Origin: Achatina immaculata
Lineage: Eukaryota > Mollusca > Gastropoda > Stylommatophora > Achatinidae
DNA: 64,000 bases
NCBI GenBank assembly: GCA_009760885.1
Contig: CM019693.1
Location: forward strand, 47,560,751-47,624,750
Direction: 5' to 3'
The translations under genes and the position numbers were made by a program. Positions 31,918 through 42,775 of this stretch are shown one piece after another (position 1 is the stretch's first letter; each line of letters begins with the position of its first letter). The notes below the pieces were generated by a model. That model ran no database searches and was not told where the DNA came from. It saw nothing but the letters and a program-made list of their open reading frames with translations.

Positions 31918-32270
31918 GTATGTGTGGATCACACTCATATTTATATGTCAGGTATGTGTGGATCACACTCATATTTATATGTCAGGTATGTGTGGATCAC
32001 ACTCATATTTATATGTCAGGTATGTGTGGATCACACTCATATTTATATGTCAGGTATGTGTGGATCACACTCATATTTATATGTCAGGTATGTGTGGATC
32101 ACACTCATATTTATATGTCAGGTATGTGTGGATCACACTCATATTTATATGTCAGGTATGTGTGGATCACACTCATATTTATATGTCAGGTATGTGTGGA
32201 TCACACTCATATTTATATGTCAGTTATGTGTGGATCACACTCATATTTATATGTCAGGCATGTCTGAATC
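31892..32270 (+). repeat. 34-bp array founded on the exon 2 / intron 2 junction
   Basis: The founder is the exon 2 end plus donor (ggatcacagtcatattta ... tgtcag|gtatgtgt). Ten further copies follow at exactly 34-bp steps, with cacact for cacagt. Intact CAG|gtatgt donors occur at 31918, 31952, 31986, 32020, 32054, 32088, 32122, 32156 and 32190. The next copy has lost the GT and the last reads gcatgt. All three + strand frames are open through the array. Confidence 0.95.
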
Positions 32271-32339
32271 ATATTTAAATGTCATGTATGTCTATATCAC
32301 ATTTATATGTCATGTATACAAATATATCTATACTACAAG

Positions 32340-32636
32340 AGCTTAATATTGAAGAAGGCTGGCTAGTAAAGAGGATTAAAGAGAGAAAACTTAAAGATTT
32401 TGGACACATTAAAAGTCATGGTAATTTAGAGAAGACCATTTTGGAAGGTTATACATAATGGGAAAAAGAAAAAGAGGAAGACCAAAATGAAGATGGCTGC
32501 AAGAAATCGTTGACTATCTGCAGATGGACGCAGCAGCAGCAGGCCATCTTGCTCACAAACGAAAGGCCTACAGGAGTGCTGTTTGGGAGGCAAAGTTCCA
32601 CAAGGGACATGCAAATGAATGAATGAATGTCATGTA
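32340..32636 (+). mobile_element. LINE family D (RTE-like) 3' end fragment
   Basis: The + strand reads EEGWLVKRIKERKLKDFGHI, LEKTILEGYT and a worn GKRKRGRPR region, then LLTNERPTGVLFGRQSS. It ends in a (gaat)n tail (32618-32631). It is the same family as the minus-strand element at 46-50 kb. Confidence 0.75.
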
Positions 32637-32644
32637 TGTCTGGA

Positions 32645-32905
32645 TCTGCTCAGTTTACTAATCCAGTGGTACCGGGTTCAGTCCCAGCAGTGGGATTTTT
32701 TTTTCTGGTACACACCAAAAAGGCCCCGGGGTTGACCCAGCCTCTAAAAATGGGTACTAGAGAAATCTTGGAAGGTAAATGCAGCCAGGCATTTTACTGA
32801 CCACGTCAGACTTTCATATGTCAAAGGTTATGGAAATGCAGGCCAAACACTGTATCCCTAATATGCCTTAATGGCATGGAAATGGGAATAAAGAAAAAGA
32901 TTGTC
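32645..32905 (+). mobile_element. SINE-like element (tRNA-related head suspected)
   Basis: It contains a B-box-like gggttcagtccc in the context gtggtaccgggttcagtccc, a body with ggccccggggttgacccag, and an A-rich end (aataaagaaaaaga). There is no ORF. The A box is not clear. The call rests on layout and the B-box-like motif. Confidence 0.45.
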
Positions 32906-33060
32906 TGGGTCACAGTCATATGTGAAGGAAGTCTAGATCACAGTCATATGTGAGGGAAGTCTAGATCACAGTCATATGTGAGGGAAGTCTAGATCACAGT
33001 CATATGTGAGGGAAGTCTAGATCACAGTCATATGTGAGGGAAGTCTAGATCACAGCCATA
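32905..33060. repeat. 28-bp array, ~5 copies, related to the exon 2 junction repeat
   Basis: The unit carries tagatcacagtcatatgtga. It shares gatcacagtcatat with the end of exon 2 and looks like a distant derivative of the 34-bp array. Confidence 0.8.
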
Positions 33061-33129
33061 TTTATGTTAGATAGTTACTTTGTCTGGATTTGCATCATAT
33101 TTATACTCCAGTAGTTACTTTGGCAAAAG

Positions 33130-34430
33130 TAACATGCAAAGAACTAGATAATAAAGTAAAAAGTTCAGCTAGAAGAGACAAAAGAGAAAAATATGGACAA
33201 TATGGCAAAAGAAACAGAAAATGCAGCAAAAACAGGAGACAACTCTATATAACATACAGAAGAAGCTAATGGGTGCTATTATCTCCAGAGAAAGGCCAGT
33301 CTTTGGACATCAAGTAAAGACAAATAGCAAAGATGGGCTGAACACTTCCAAGAAATACTTAATCGACCACACCCAAATAAATTAATAAATCTTGAAACTG
33401 ATTTACCAGTCCCATAGCTAAATGTCGACTTAGATGAAGTTACACTTAATGAAATTGAAACAGCAGTGAATCTAATGGCTAACAACAAAGCTGCAGGTAA
33501 AGATGAAATAACAGTCAAGATGGTAAAAGCTATTAACAGTGACAACATGAGCCAACTACAAAGAATGTTTGATAAAATTTGGAAAGAAGAAAAAGTCTCT
33601 TCCACATGGAAAAAGGGAATCATTGTTAAAATACTCCAAAAAAGGCAACCTCAGTGACTACAGTAACTGGAGGGATGTAACCTTACTATCAGTTGTGTCA
33701 AAGATGTTTTTTAAAGTGATTCTGAACAGAATTAAGGATGTAATGGATACTGCAATGAGAGAAGAACAGGCAGGATTTTGAAAAGGGAGAAGCTGTCTCG
33801 ACCAGATCTTTACTCTAAGAATAATACTTGAAGAACATATTGAAAAACAGAAACCATTAATTCTGAACTTCATATGCTTTAAAAAAGCATTTGATAAGCA
33901 TACACAGAGATTCAGTGTGGAGAATTTTAAGACTATATGGAATACCATCTAAAATTGTCAACATCGTTAGAGAACTCTACAATGGATATATTTGTGTGGT
34001 CAAGACGGAAGAAGAAATGAGCGAATGGTTTCAGATTGAAACAGGCATGAAACAAGGATGTATATTATATCCATTGCTTTTTGGAACTGCCATAGACTTT
34101 ATAATGAAAAGATGCTATACAGGTAAAACTGGCATTGATTAGGTACATGGGACCCAAATAGAATATCTTGATTTTGCAGATGTCATAACTCTTATCAGTG
34201 ACAAGGTGAAATTGATGCAGGAAAAAACAGATTCCCTGTCTTCTTTGGCTAGCAAAATAGGACTTGAAATTAAGAAAGACAAAACAAAAATAATGAAAGT
34301 TCTCATTAATCAAGAAGGAAAAATATATGTAGAAGGAACAGTTTTTGATGAAGTAAACCAATTTGCATACCTTGGCAGCTACATAGACCAAGATGGTGGC
34401 ACCAGGAAGGAAGTCACGGGAAGGATGTAA
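33130..34430 (+). mobile_element. LINE family C copy, internally deleted at the 3' side
   Basis: Broken + strand RT: NNKAAGKDEITVKMVKA, then SDYSNWRDVTLLSVVSKM, IHRDSVWRILRLYGIPSKI, GMKQGCILYPLLFG and a worn catalytic box (LDFADVITLIS). The thumb AYLGSYIDQDGGTRKEV then jumps directly to the family C 3' end (cacgggaaggatgtaag). Frameshifts and stops are numerous. It lies in innexin intron 2, same strand. Confidence 0.82.
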
Positions 34431-34431
34431 G

Positions 34432-34530
34432 TTACTTTAGATCACATTTAGTTACTTTGTCTGGATTTGTATCATATTTATACTCCAGTAGTTATTTTGG
34501 ATCACAGTCATATTTATAGTCAGGTAGTTA
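34432..34530. repeat. exon-2-derived repeat, diverged copies
   Basis: Motifs agatcacattta, ggatttgtatcatattta and ggatcacagtcatatttata with gtcaggtagttac are recognisable relatives of the exon 2 end and its donor. Confidence 0.65.
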
Positions 34531-35145
34531 CTTTGCATACCTTGGCAACTACATAGACCAGGATGGTGACACCAGAAAGGAAGTTGGAATTAGAATTGCA
34601 AAGGTAGCACTGATCTTAAGAATCTTGAGAAAATATGCCACTCAAAAGTTATAAGCACAAAAACTAAGCCATGATTATTCAATTCAAATGTAATATCCAC
34701 CCTCATTTATGCATGCAAAAGCTGGAAAACAACTAAAGAAATAGACTAGAAATTAGACTCTTTTTAAAAATAAAAATGCATAAGGAAAATACTTGTTATA
34801 CAGTGGAACTAATTCAAGAGCAATGCAGAGATAAGACAGATGAGCAAACAACAACCAGTCTCATGGGGGGAATCAGGAAAAGAAAATGGATATATGTTGG
34901 TCATGTGATGAGAAGAAACAACCAGAAAGTCCCAAAACAAGCTATCAAGTGGAACATAACAGGCCAAAGGAAAAGAGGTCAACTATGTGAAACTCTAAAG
35001 ATTACATTGTTAAGAGAGGCCAGTTTAGTGGGCATAAAATCCCTTGTTGAGGTTGAAAAGCTCACCAAAAACAGGAAAACTTGGCGAACTACCACGCATA
35101 TCCTATGGGACATTTAGCAGCAAGGGAAGAATTTAAGAAGTAAGA
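34531..35145 (+). mobile_element. LINE family C 3' fragment, second copy
   Basis: It begins in the thumb (FAYLGNYIDQDGDTRKEVGI) and runs through a broken C-terminus (IRKRKWIYVGHVMRRNNQK; LREASLVGIKSLVEVEKL) to a stop near 35115, then a worn 3' end. It overlaps in content with the preceding copy, so it is a separate insertion. Confidence 0.78.
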
Positions 35146-35149
35146 AATT

Positions 35150-35348
35150 ACTTTGTCTGGATCACAATCATATCTATAGTCAGGTAGTTATTTTGTCTGG
35201 ATCATAGTTATATTTATAGTCAGATAGTTATTTTGTCTGGATCATAGTTATATTTATAGTCAGATAGTTATTTTGTCTGGATCATAGTCATATTTATAGT
35301 CAGGTAGTTATTTTGTCTGGATCATAGTCATATTTATAGTCAGGTAGT
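35150..35348. repeat. 40-bp array derived from the exon 2 junction (left part)
   Basis: The unit carries ggatcatagtcatatttata and gtcaggtagttattttgtct, clearly related to the exon 2 end plus intron start. It is split by the element at 35349-36827 and continues to about 36880. Confidence 0.85.
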
Positions 35349-36827
35349 GGTTCTAAAGACTGCAAACGTGCCACAAACAGCCTCTGGCAGTCAAGTCCAG
35401 CTCCTGGCCTTCCCGTGGCAGAACTGTTTAAACTGACAGGAGAAGGGGCGAGGGCAAATATCTGGCGCCTGAAAACCAGTTACTTAGGGTAGATGAGTGG
35501 CACGTTTGGTAGCTCATCTACCGCTGTTGGCGAGATCTTCAGCTGCCGTGCGTGGAGCGGTGCTTCTCCCGGCCAATGAAGAAATTTGCAAATGAGGTTG
35601 CCGCGCAGCATCACTGCGGAAAAGGTGGTAGAAAGGATAAAGCAAAGCAAACAGTCAAATCACGGCACCTCTGGTCTGGAGGTCGGCCACGTCCTGAGTG
35701 CAGTCATATCGGGTGAAATGCATGAACCGGCTTGTCCCAGAGGTTAAGACACTGCTGGCGAGACTCTTCAAATGCAGCGCGTGGAGTGAAGCTCCTCCCG
35801 GTTAAGGAAGTAAATGCGGAAAAGAAATAAAGGTTGCTGTGCGGAGCCGATGGGAAAAGGTGGTGGAAAGTGAAGTTTAACCGGTATGTCCAGTAGTATC
35901 GCTACGAGAGCTATACCACGGCACCTCTGCTCTAGAGGCTGCCTACGTCCGAAATACACCTACACTGGTGAAATATGCCTAAACCGGCACACACCAGGGG
36001 TGGAACTTGATGGCTAGACATGTCATGCCACCTCCGATCTAGAGGTCGGTAACGCCTGATAAACACCCATACTGGTGAATTTTGCCTAAACCGGCTCATA
36101 CCAGGGGTGAATCTTGAAGGCTATGCATGTCACAGTACCTCTGCCCTAGAGGTTGGTCCCGTCCCAAACACGCCCATACTGGGATAATGCCTAAACCGGC
36201 TCAACCCAGGGGTAGAAGTCACTAGTGGCGAGGATTCGTCCTCCTGGACAAAAGCTCCATCCTGGTCACAACTAGGAAGGGTAGCGGCCACGACCGCAAA
36301 ATGCTGAAGTCGGAGACACTGGACCAGGGAAGTCTAGATAGGCAACCACCTCTCACCCGGCGGGGATGTTTGCGTATCCTAATCACGCTGAGGTTTTCCG
36401 GTGAGAAAGTCCAACCCTGGACTGGATGGGCAACCACCTCTCACCTGGCGGTGATACACGGGTATCTCAAAACACGTCGAGGTTTTCCGGTGAGAAAGTC
36501 CAACTCTGGCCTGGGTGGGCTACCGCCTCTCACCCAGCGGGGATACACTGATATCCTAAACACGTCGAGGTCTTCCGGTGAGAAAGTCCAACCCTAGACT
36601 AAACTGGTGCAATGAAAACCACGGTGTCACGCAATCCTGCTTCCGAGACCCACCAAGAATACAGGCTAAAGCACTGTGATACTCTGAACCCCTTGTGGTC
36701 CTCTCGTGGATCTCGTGTGGTCTATTTTGGACCACACAGGGGACCACAGGACCTAACGAGGACCACAGGCGTGAATTCAGTAGGTTCACAGTGCGGTTTT
36801 TAGTGGTAGAAGTGAACGAAGAAGAAG
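35349..36827 (+). mobile_element. non-coding GC-richer element with two sets of internal monomers
   Basis: This 1479-bp insertion is flanked by atagtcaggtagt on both sides (a 13-bp duplication, though also part of the host array). It has no long ORF. First set, about 35640-36220: about four 100-110-bp monomers with cctaaaccggctcataccag and cacctctgctctagaggctg. Second set, about 36330-36600: about three to four 80-bp monomers with ggttttccggtgagaaagtc. It ends in an (gaa)n tail, which suggests mobilisation by an RTE-type machinery. It may be a LINE 5' UTR joined to a tail. Confidence 0.7.
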
Positions 36828-36990
36828 ATAGTCAGGTAGTTATTTTGTCTGGATCATAGTCATATTTATAGTCAGGTAGTTCAGTTTGAGTGTGTCATGG
36901 ATGACAGTGTACACTCTCTTATCAAAGGTTGTCTATGCACACAGAAGTTGTTTGTGCACACAGAAGTTGTTTGTGCACACAGAAGTTGTC
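36828..36990. repeat. end of 40-bp array and short gttgtttgtgcacacagaa repeat
   Basis: This has two remaining 40-bp units (to about 36880), then about four copies of a 19-bp repeat (36925-36990). Confidence 0.75.
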
Positions 36991-37074
36991 TTGCACCCAG
37001 ACTGCACAGATGATAAGTGAGAAAACAAAATGGATGAAGCAAAGTCCAAAATGAATAAAGATCACTGTAAGGAC

Positions 37075-37582
37075 AAGATTGCTCATTTACAATGCCTTAG
37101 CAAGGAGACTATCAGAGGTCTCTGTCAGACAGAGAATGCCTTAGCAAGGAGACTATCAGAGGCCTCTGTCAGACAGAGAATGCTTTAGTAAGGAGACCAT
37201 CAGAGGGCTCTGTCAGACAGAGAATGCTTTAGTAAGGAGACTATCAGAGGCCTCTGTCAGACAGAGAATGCTTTAGTAAGGAGACTATCAGAGGCCTCTG
37301 TCAGACAGAGAATGCTTTAGTAAGGAGACTATCAGAGGCCTCTGTCAGACAGAGAATGCTTTAGTAAGGAGACTATCAGAGGCCTCTGGCAGACAGAGAA
37401 TGCCTTAGCAAGGAGACTATCAGAGGGCTCTGTCAGACAGAGAATGCCTTAGCAAGGAGACTATCAGAGGGCTCTGTCAGACAGAGAATGCCTTAGCAAG
37501 GAGACTATCAGAGGCCTCTGTCAGACAGAGAATGCCTTAGCAAGGAGACTATCAGAGGCCTCTGGCAGACAGAGAATGAGGA
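37075..37582. repeat. minisatellite, 44-bp unit, ~11 copies
   Basis: The unit carries gccttagcaaggagactatc and agaggcctctgtcagacaga. Two sub-variants (gccttagcaa and gctttagtaa) are grouped in blocks. Confidence 0.94.
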
Positions 37583-37739
37583 TGGGAAAGGCTGGAAAAT
37601 CAGGCTGATAATATTAACCCTAACTGGTCTGTACTAAGAATGAGAAAATGCCCACTTGTGAGTGGGACTAAGACAAGAAAGCTGGGCACCAGCAGCAGCA
37701 GTGGGACCAGGGACAGAGAAAATAGATAAGGAATAGCAA

Positions 37740-38592
37740 AAAGACAAGAATGTCAAGTAGTTCAAAGAAAGGAATGTCAGGTAGTTCAAAGAAAGGAATG
37801 TCAGGTAGTTCAAAGAAAGGAATGTCAGGTAGTTCAAAGAAAGGAATGTCAAGTAGTTCAAGGAAAAGAATATCAAGTAGTTCAAAGACAAGGATGTCAA
37901 GTAGTTCAAAGAAAGGAATGTCAAGTAGTTCAAAGAAAAGAATGTCAAGTAGTTCAAAGACAAAGATTTCAAGTAGTTCAAAGACAAGAATGTCAAGTAG
38001 TTCAAAGACAAGAATGTCAAGTAGTTCAAAGAAAGGAATGTCAAGTAGTTCAAAGACAAGGATGTAGAGTAGTTCAAAGAAAGGAATGTCAAGTAGTTCA
38101 AAGACAAGGATGTCAAGTAGTTCAAAGACAAGGATGTCAAGTAGTTCAAAGAAATGAATGTCAAATAGTTCAAAGAAAAGGAATGTCATGTAGTTCAAAG
38201 AAAGGAATGTCAAGTAGTTCAAAGAAAAGGAATGTCAAGTAGTTCAAAGAAAGGAATGTCAAGTAGTTCAAAGAAAGGAATGTCAAATAGTTCAAAGGAA
38301 AGGAATGTCAAGTAGTTCAAAGAAAGGAATGTCAAATAGTTCAAAGAAAAGGAATGTCAAGTAGTTCAAAAAAAGGAATGTCAAATAGTTCAAAGAAGAG
38401 GAATGTCAAGTAGTTCAAAGAAAGGAATGTCAAATAGTTCAAAGAAAGGAATGTCAGGTAGTTCAAAGAAAGGAATGTCAAGTAGTTCAAAGAAAGGAAT
38501 GTCAAGTAGTTCAAAGACAAGGATGTCAAGTAGTTCAAAGACAAGCATGTCAAGTAATTCAAAGACAAGAATGTCAAGTAGTTCAAAGACAG
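37740..38592. repeat. minisatellite, 24-bp unit, ~35 copies
   Basis: The unit is about tgtcaagtagttcaaagaaa. The 24-bp period keeps frames open, giving Ser/Lys-rich or Leu-rich pseudo-proteins. Occasional 25-bp units shift the phase, which argues against coding. Confidence 0.95.
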
Positions 38593-38833
38593 CTGAACTT
38601 TTGTTCATTCCTGCTGGGTGGAGACAGCCAGCCTGAAATATACACAGTTTCAGAGCTTTCCTAGACTGTTCATCAGAAGAAGAAGAGTGTATTGCAGTGA
38701 TAGAAGTGTCTCATTTTTCTTTGTGGTCCCACTGACAGGTGTGCATGGCAGTGAAGGCTATTGTCTTTTTTTAGATGCACCATTTAAATGTTGGCGAAAC
38801 CATTCTCCTGAGCCTAAGCCAGACTCTCCTACA
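38593..38833. other. no gene seen (innexin intron 2)
   Basis: Unremarkable intronic sequence. Confidence 0.5.
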
Positions 38834-38835
38834 TA

Positions 38836-39767
38836 TGACGGTCATACTGACAAAATTTTGTAAAAATCAGAATTTATGGATAGAGAAAATATAAATGTAT
38901 CACCTTAATCTGCATCCTTTATCTTCACTTTTCAACATAATCTCCATTTCTCTGCACACATTTTCCCCATTGCTCTGCAAGTTTGAAAATACCTTGCCAG
39001 TAGAATTCCGTTCCAGCTGATTGAAGGCACAGATGCACTGCTTTCTGGATGTTCTCTCCTGTGTTGTAGTGATGGCCTCACATTTGTTCTTTCATAAAAC
39101 CAAAAAGATGGTAATCACTGGGTGCCAGGTCGGGGCTATAGGCAGGGTGTGGAAGAATTTCCCAACCTATTTTCTGAATTTCCTCAGTTGTCCAGAGTTT
39201 CTCACAGCTTTGTGATCTTCAGTCAACAAATGTGAAACCCAGTGGGCACAAACTTTTCTATAGCCTAGGGTTTCAATCATTTCCTGTACTGCATTGTGTC
39301 TCATTCCAAGATTTACAGCAATTTCAGATACTGTGACATGTCTGTCTTGTTTAATGATGTCGTCAGCTCTTTCCACATTGCATTCAGTGGAGGCAGTTCG
39401 AGGTTGACTGCTGAGAGGCATATCTTGGGTGCTCGTGTTTCCATCTTTGAAATGTTTCACCCACCTCCTAACACTGCTAGCACCCATACACACATCTCTA
39501 TAAGCAAGTTGAAATCTTTGGTGAATTTTAGCAGCAGGGATTTCCTCTTTAACAAGGAACTCAATAACAGCATGTTGACGAAACGAAACTTCAGCACCTG
39601 CCATTTTGTTTCTGCTCCGCGTGGTCATGTGACACATGATGATGACATCATGTGACCTCTACATGAAGTGCAAAGGATGCAGATTAAGGCAATACATTTA
39701 TATTTTATCAATCTATAAATTCTGATTTTTAAAAAACTTTTGCTCACAACTTTCAGTATGACCCTCG
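38836..39767 (-). mobile_element. mariner-type transposon, internally deleted (932 bp)
   Basis: The ends are bounded by TA (38834-38835 and 39768-39769). Inverted repeats: left tgacggtcatactga and the right end reversed cgagggtcatactga; further in, both share aaaaatcagaatttat and ccttaatctgcatccttt. The minus strand encodes the transposase N-terminus (156 codons, 39637-39167: FRQHAVIEFLVKEEIPAAKI; RRWVKHFKDGN; TVSEIAVNLGMRHNAVQEMI). It then jumps to the C-terminus (WEILPHPAYSPDLAPSDY-like; LAEQWGKCVQRNGDYVEK-like). The middle with the first catalytic residues is gone, so it could only move using a transposase supplied by another copy. Confidence 0.85.
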
Positions 39768-39849
39768 TACTTCATATCATACAATGTACAGGAGAAACTG
39801 GCTTACATTTTCCTTACTCTTTGTTTTATAAATCTCAACCATACACTTC

Positions 39850-40000
39850 AATCTACCTTTATTGATTGATCAGAGAACTTGATGTATCTCACACAGCAAA
39901 TGAAGTCACATTGATTGATCAGAGTACTTGATGTATCTCACATAGTAAATGAAATTACATTGATTGATCAGAGAACTTGATGTATCCCAAACAGTAAATG
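39850..40000. repeat. tandem repeat, ~53 bp x 3
   Basis: Copies carry ttgattgatcagagaacttg and atgtatctcacacag. Confidence 0.8.
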
Positions 40001-40184
40001 AAGTTTCTAATCATCTAATATGTCTTTCATCACATTCAGTCAAGACTGATGTCCAGGACACAGTCACTTTCTTCCATATAACCTGTCACACTCAGTCAGG
40101 ATTGGTGTTCAGGACATAATCATTGCTGCAGCTGACATCTGATATTGTGTCGTGAATTCTAAGAATGTTCAGTGTTTGCAGGCT

Positions 40185-40820
40185 TGCAGCCAGACCTGGT
40201 TACAGGGCTCCATATTTACCATGACTTACACAGCCACAACCTGGCTACAGGGCTCCAGATTTACCATGACTTACACAGCCACAACCTGGCTACAGGGCTC
40301 CATATTTACCTTGACTTACACAGCCACAACCTGGCTACAGGGCTCCATATTTACCATGACTTACACAGCCACAACCTGGCTACAGGGCTCCAGATTTACC
40401 ATGACTTACACAGCCACAACCTGGCTACAGGGCTCCATATTTACCTTGACTTACACAGCCACAACCTGGCTACAGGGCTCCATATTTAGCATGATCTACA
40501 CAGCCACAACCTGGCTACATGGCTCCAGATTTAGCATGACCTACACAGCCACAACCTGGCTACAGGGCTCCAGATTTAGCATGATCTACACAGCCACATG
40601 CTGGTTACAGGACTCTATATTTAGCATGACTTACACAGCCACATGCTGGTTACATGGCTTCAGATTTAGCATGACTTACACAGCCACAGGCTGGCTACAG
40701 GACTCTAGATTTAGCATGACCTACACAGCCACAGGCTGGCTACAGGACTCTAGATTTAGCATGACCTACACAGCCACAGCCTGGCTACATGGCACCAGAT
40801 TTACTATGACCTATTACTTG
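40185..40820. repeat. minisatellite, 45-bp unit, ~14 copies
   Basis: The unit carries cctggctacagggctccata and ttaccatgacttacacag. The 45-bp period gives a 266-codon open frame of 15-residue repeats. No splice or family evidence supports coding. Divergence increases to the right. Confidence 0.93.
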
Positions 40821-40849
40821 AACATAAGAGAAGAAAAATGTGGGCTTTT

Positions 40850-41250
40850 ATTCCCATTTTATTATCTGTTGTGTCCGAGATATATCAGGATCACATCTGT
40901 AAGATGTTTGATTATCAGTTGTATCTCAGATATGTCAGGATCACATCTGTAAGATGGTTGATTATCAGTTGTATCTCAGATATGTCAGGATCACATCTGT
41001 AAGATGGTTGATTATCAGTTGTATCTCAGATATATCAGGATCACATCTGTCAGATGTTTGATTATCAGTTGTGTCTGAGATATATCAGGATCACATCTGT
41101 CAGATGTTTGATTATCAGTTGTGTCTGAGATATGTCAGGATCACATCTGTCAGATGTTTGATCATCAGTTGTATCTCAGATATATCAGGATCACATCTGT
41201 CAGATGTTTGATCATCAGTTGTATTTCAGATATGTCAGCTAATGTCTGTT
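40850..41250. repeat. minisatellite, 50-bp unit, ~8 copies, before exon 3
   Basis: The unit carries tgattatcagttgtatctca and gatatgtcaggatcacatct. It ends about 80 bp before the exon 3 acceptor. Confidence 0.93.
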
Positions 41251-41330
41251 AGATTTAGTCATTGTTGGACTGGGAAGAGCTGAAAGTTTCAGGAACTGTG
41301 AGGCTGACATGGTGTACCACATAATTTCAG

Positions 41331-41555
41331 GCATTTATGTTCAAGTTGCCACACTTGATCTGGGCAGAGTGTAATGAGTACTCAGGGACGCAGATTGAGA
41401 AGATGGTCAGCATGATCGGCGATAGCTCACTTGACACGCTTGAGAAGAAGAACACAGTTTTCGCAGGCGTGGCAGAGTTCCTGGAGATCTGGTTGAAAAT
41501 AAATCGTAAACCATTTTGGTTCATGAAAAGTCGAGTTGGGCGGCAAACCAAGAAG
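41331..41555 (+). CDS. innexin exon 3
   Basis: The exon has 75 codons, phase 0/0. The acceptor is acataatttcag (to 41330) and the donor is AAG|gtgagt. It encodes residues 128-202: the remainder of TM2 (AFMFKLPHLIW) and most of the cytoplasmic loop, rich in charged residues and ending GRQTKK. The reading frame is intact and base composition is less AT-rich than the flanks. It joins exon 2 and exon 4 without a frame change. Confidence 0.88.
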
Positions 41556-41599
41556 GTGAGTACACACACAAAGATTTTCGGAGACTGAAAAATTAATCT

Positions 41600-42095
41600 G
41601 TGACATGTTCCTGTTACATTTTTTGTAAGTAATGAAAGGAAAGCCAGTCTGTGACAAGTACCTATCTTGTTTTGTGAAATTTATAGAGTAAACAATCTGT
41701 GACATTTTTCTGTCATGTTTTGTGAAATTTATAGAATAAACAATCTGTGGCATTTTTCTGTCATGTTTTGTGAAATTTATAGAATAAACAATCTGTGACA
41801 TTTTTCTGTCATGTTTTGTGAAATTTATAGAACAAACAATCTGTGACATTTTTCTGTCATGTTTTCTGAAATTTAGAGAAAAAAAAAAAGATAATCTGCG
41901 ATATGTTTCTGTCATGTTTTGTAAAATTTGTAGAAGAAAAGACAATCTGTGACATGTTACTGTTATGTTTTGTAAAATTTGTAGAAGAAAAGACTATCTA
42001 TGACATGTTTCTGTCATGTTTTTGTTAAATTTGTAGAAGAATATACAATCTATGACATGTTTCTGTCATGTTTTGTGAAAGCAGTGGAAGGAAAG
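41600..42095. repeat. minisatellite, ~50-bp unit, ~9 copies, after exon 3
   Basis: Copies share aatctgtgacatttttctgt and catgttttgtgaaatttata, with length variation. Confidence 0.88.
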
Positions 42096-42224
42096 GTAAG
42101 TTATTTTATTGTTTGGTTTCGGCACCAAAACTTGTTAAAATTGAATTTTTTTTGTTTGTTTATTCAGTAGCAAGGTAAAACAGAGATTATGCAGATATCT
42201 TTGGTAAGGAGTCATAATAAGAGC

Positions 42225-42775
42225 TGTTAGCATTATATACAGCACTGTGATGTCTTGTGCTGGCCATGTAAGTGTAAATAGATCCTAGCAGTAAATAGAG
42301 CACTGTGATGTATTGTGGTGGCCATGTAAGTGTAAATAGATCCTAGCAGTAAATATAGCACTGTGATGTATTGTGCTGGCCATGTAAGTGTAAATAGATC
42401 CTAGCAGTAAATATAGCACTGTGATGTATTGTGCTGGCCATGTAAGTGTAAATAGATCCTAGCAGTAAATATAGCACTGTGATGTATTGTGCTGGCCATG
42501 TAAGTGTAAATAGATCCTAGCAGTAAATATAGCACTGTGATGTATTGTGGTGGCCATGTAAGTGTAAATAGATCCTAGCAGTAAATAGAGCACTGTGATG
42601 TATTGTGGTGGCCATATAAGTGTAAATAGATCCTAGCAGTAAATATAGCACTGTGATGTATTGTGGTGGCCATATAAGTGTAAATAGATCCTAGCAGTAA
42701 ATATAGCACTGTGATGTATTGTGGTGGCCATATAAGTGTAAATAGATCCTAGCAGTAAATATAGCACTGTGATGT
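42225..42775. repeat. minisatellite, 58-bp unit, left block, ~9 copies
   Basis: The unit carries agcactgtgatgtattgtgc, ggccatgtaagtgtaaatag and atcctagcagtaaatat. It is split from its right block (43320-43915) by an RTE-B fragment. Confidence 0.94.

Noticed and set aside
37740..38592. Ser/Lys-rich and Leu-rich open frames of up to 184 codons
   Set aside because: They are frames of a 24-bp tandem repeat, which stay open because 24 is a multiple of 3. There is no start context, splice signal or family similarity, and occasional 25-bp units break the phase.
40152..40952. 266-codon frame of 15-residue repeats (WLQGSIFTMTYTATT-type)
   Set aside because: It is produced by a 45-bp minisatellite inside innexin intron 2. 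Two other frames are also open and divergence shows no codon pattern.
40850..41250. The 50-bp array before exon 3 as another exon-2-derived repeat (shares atatgtcagg and gatcaca)
   Set aside because: Shared blocks are only 7-10 nt and in a different order; too short to claim common origin.
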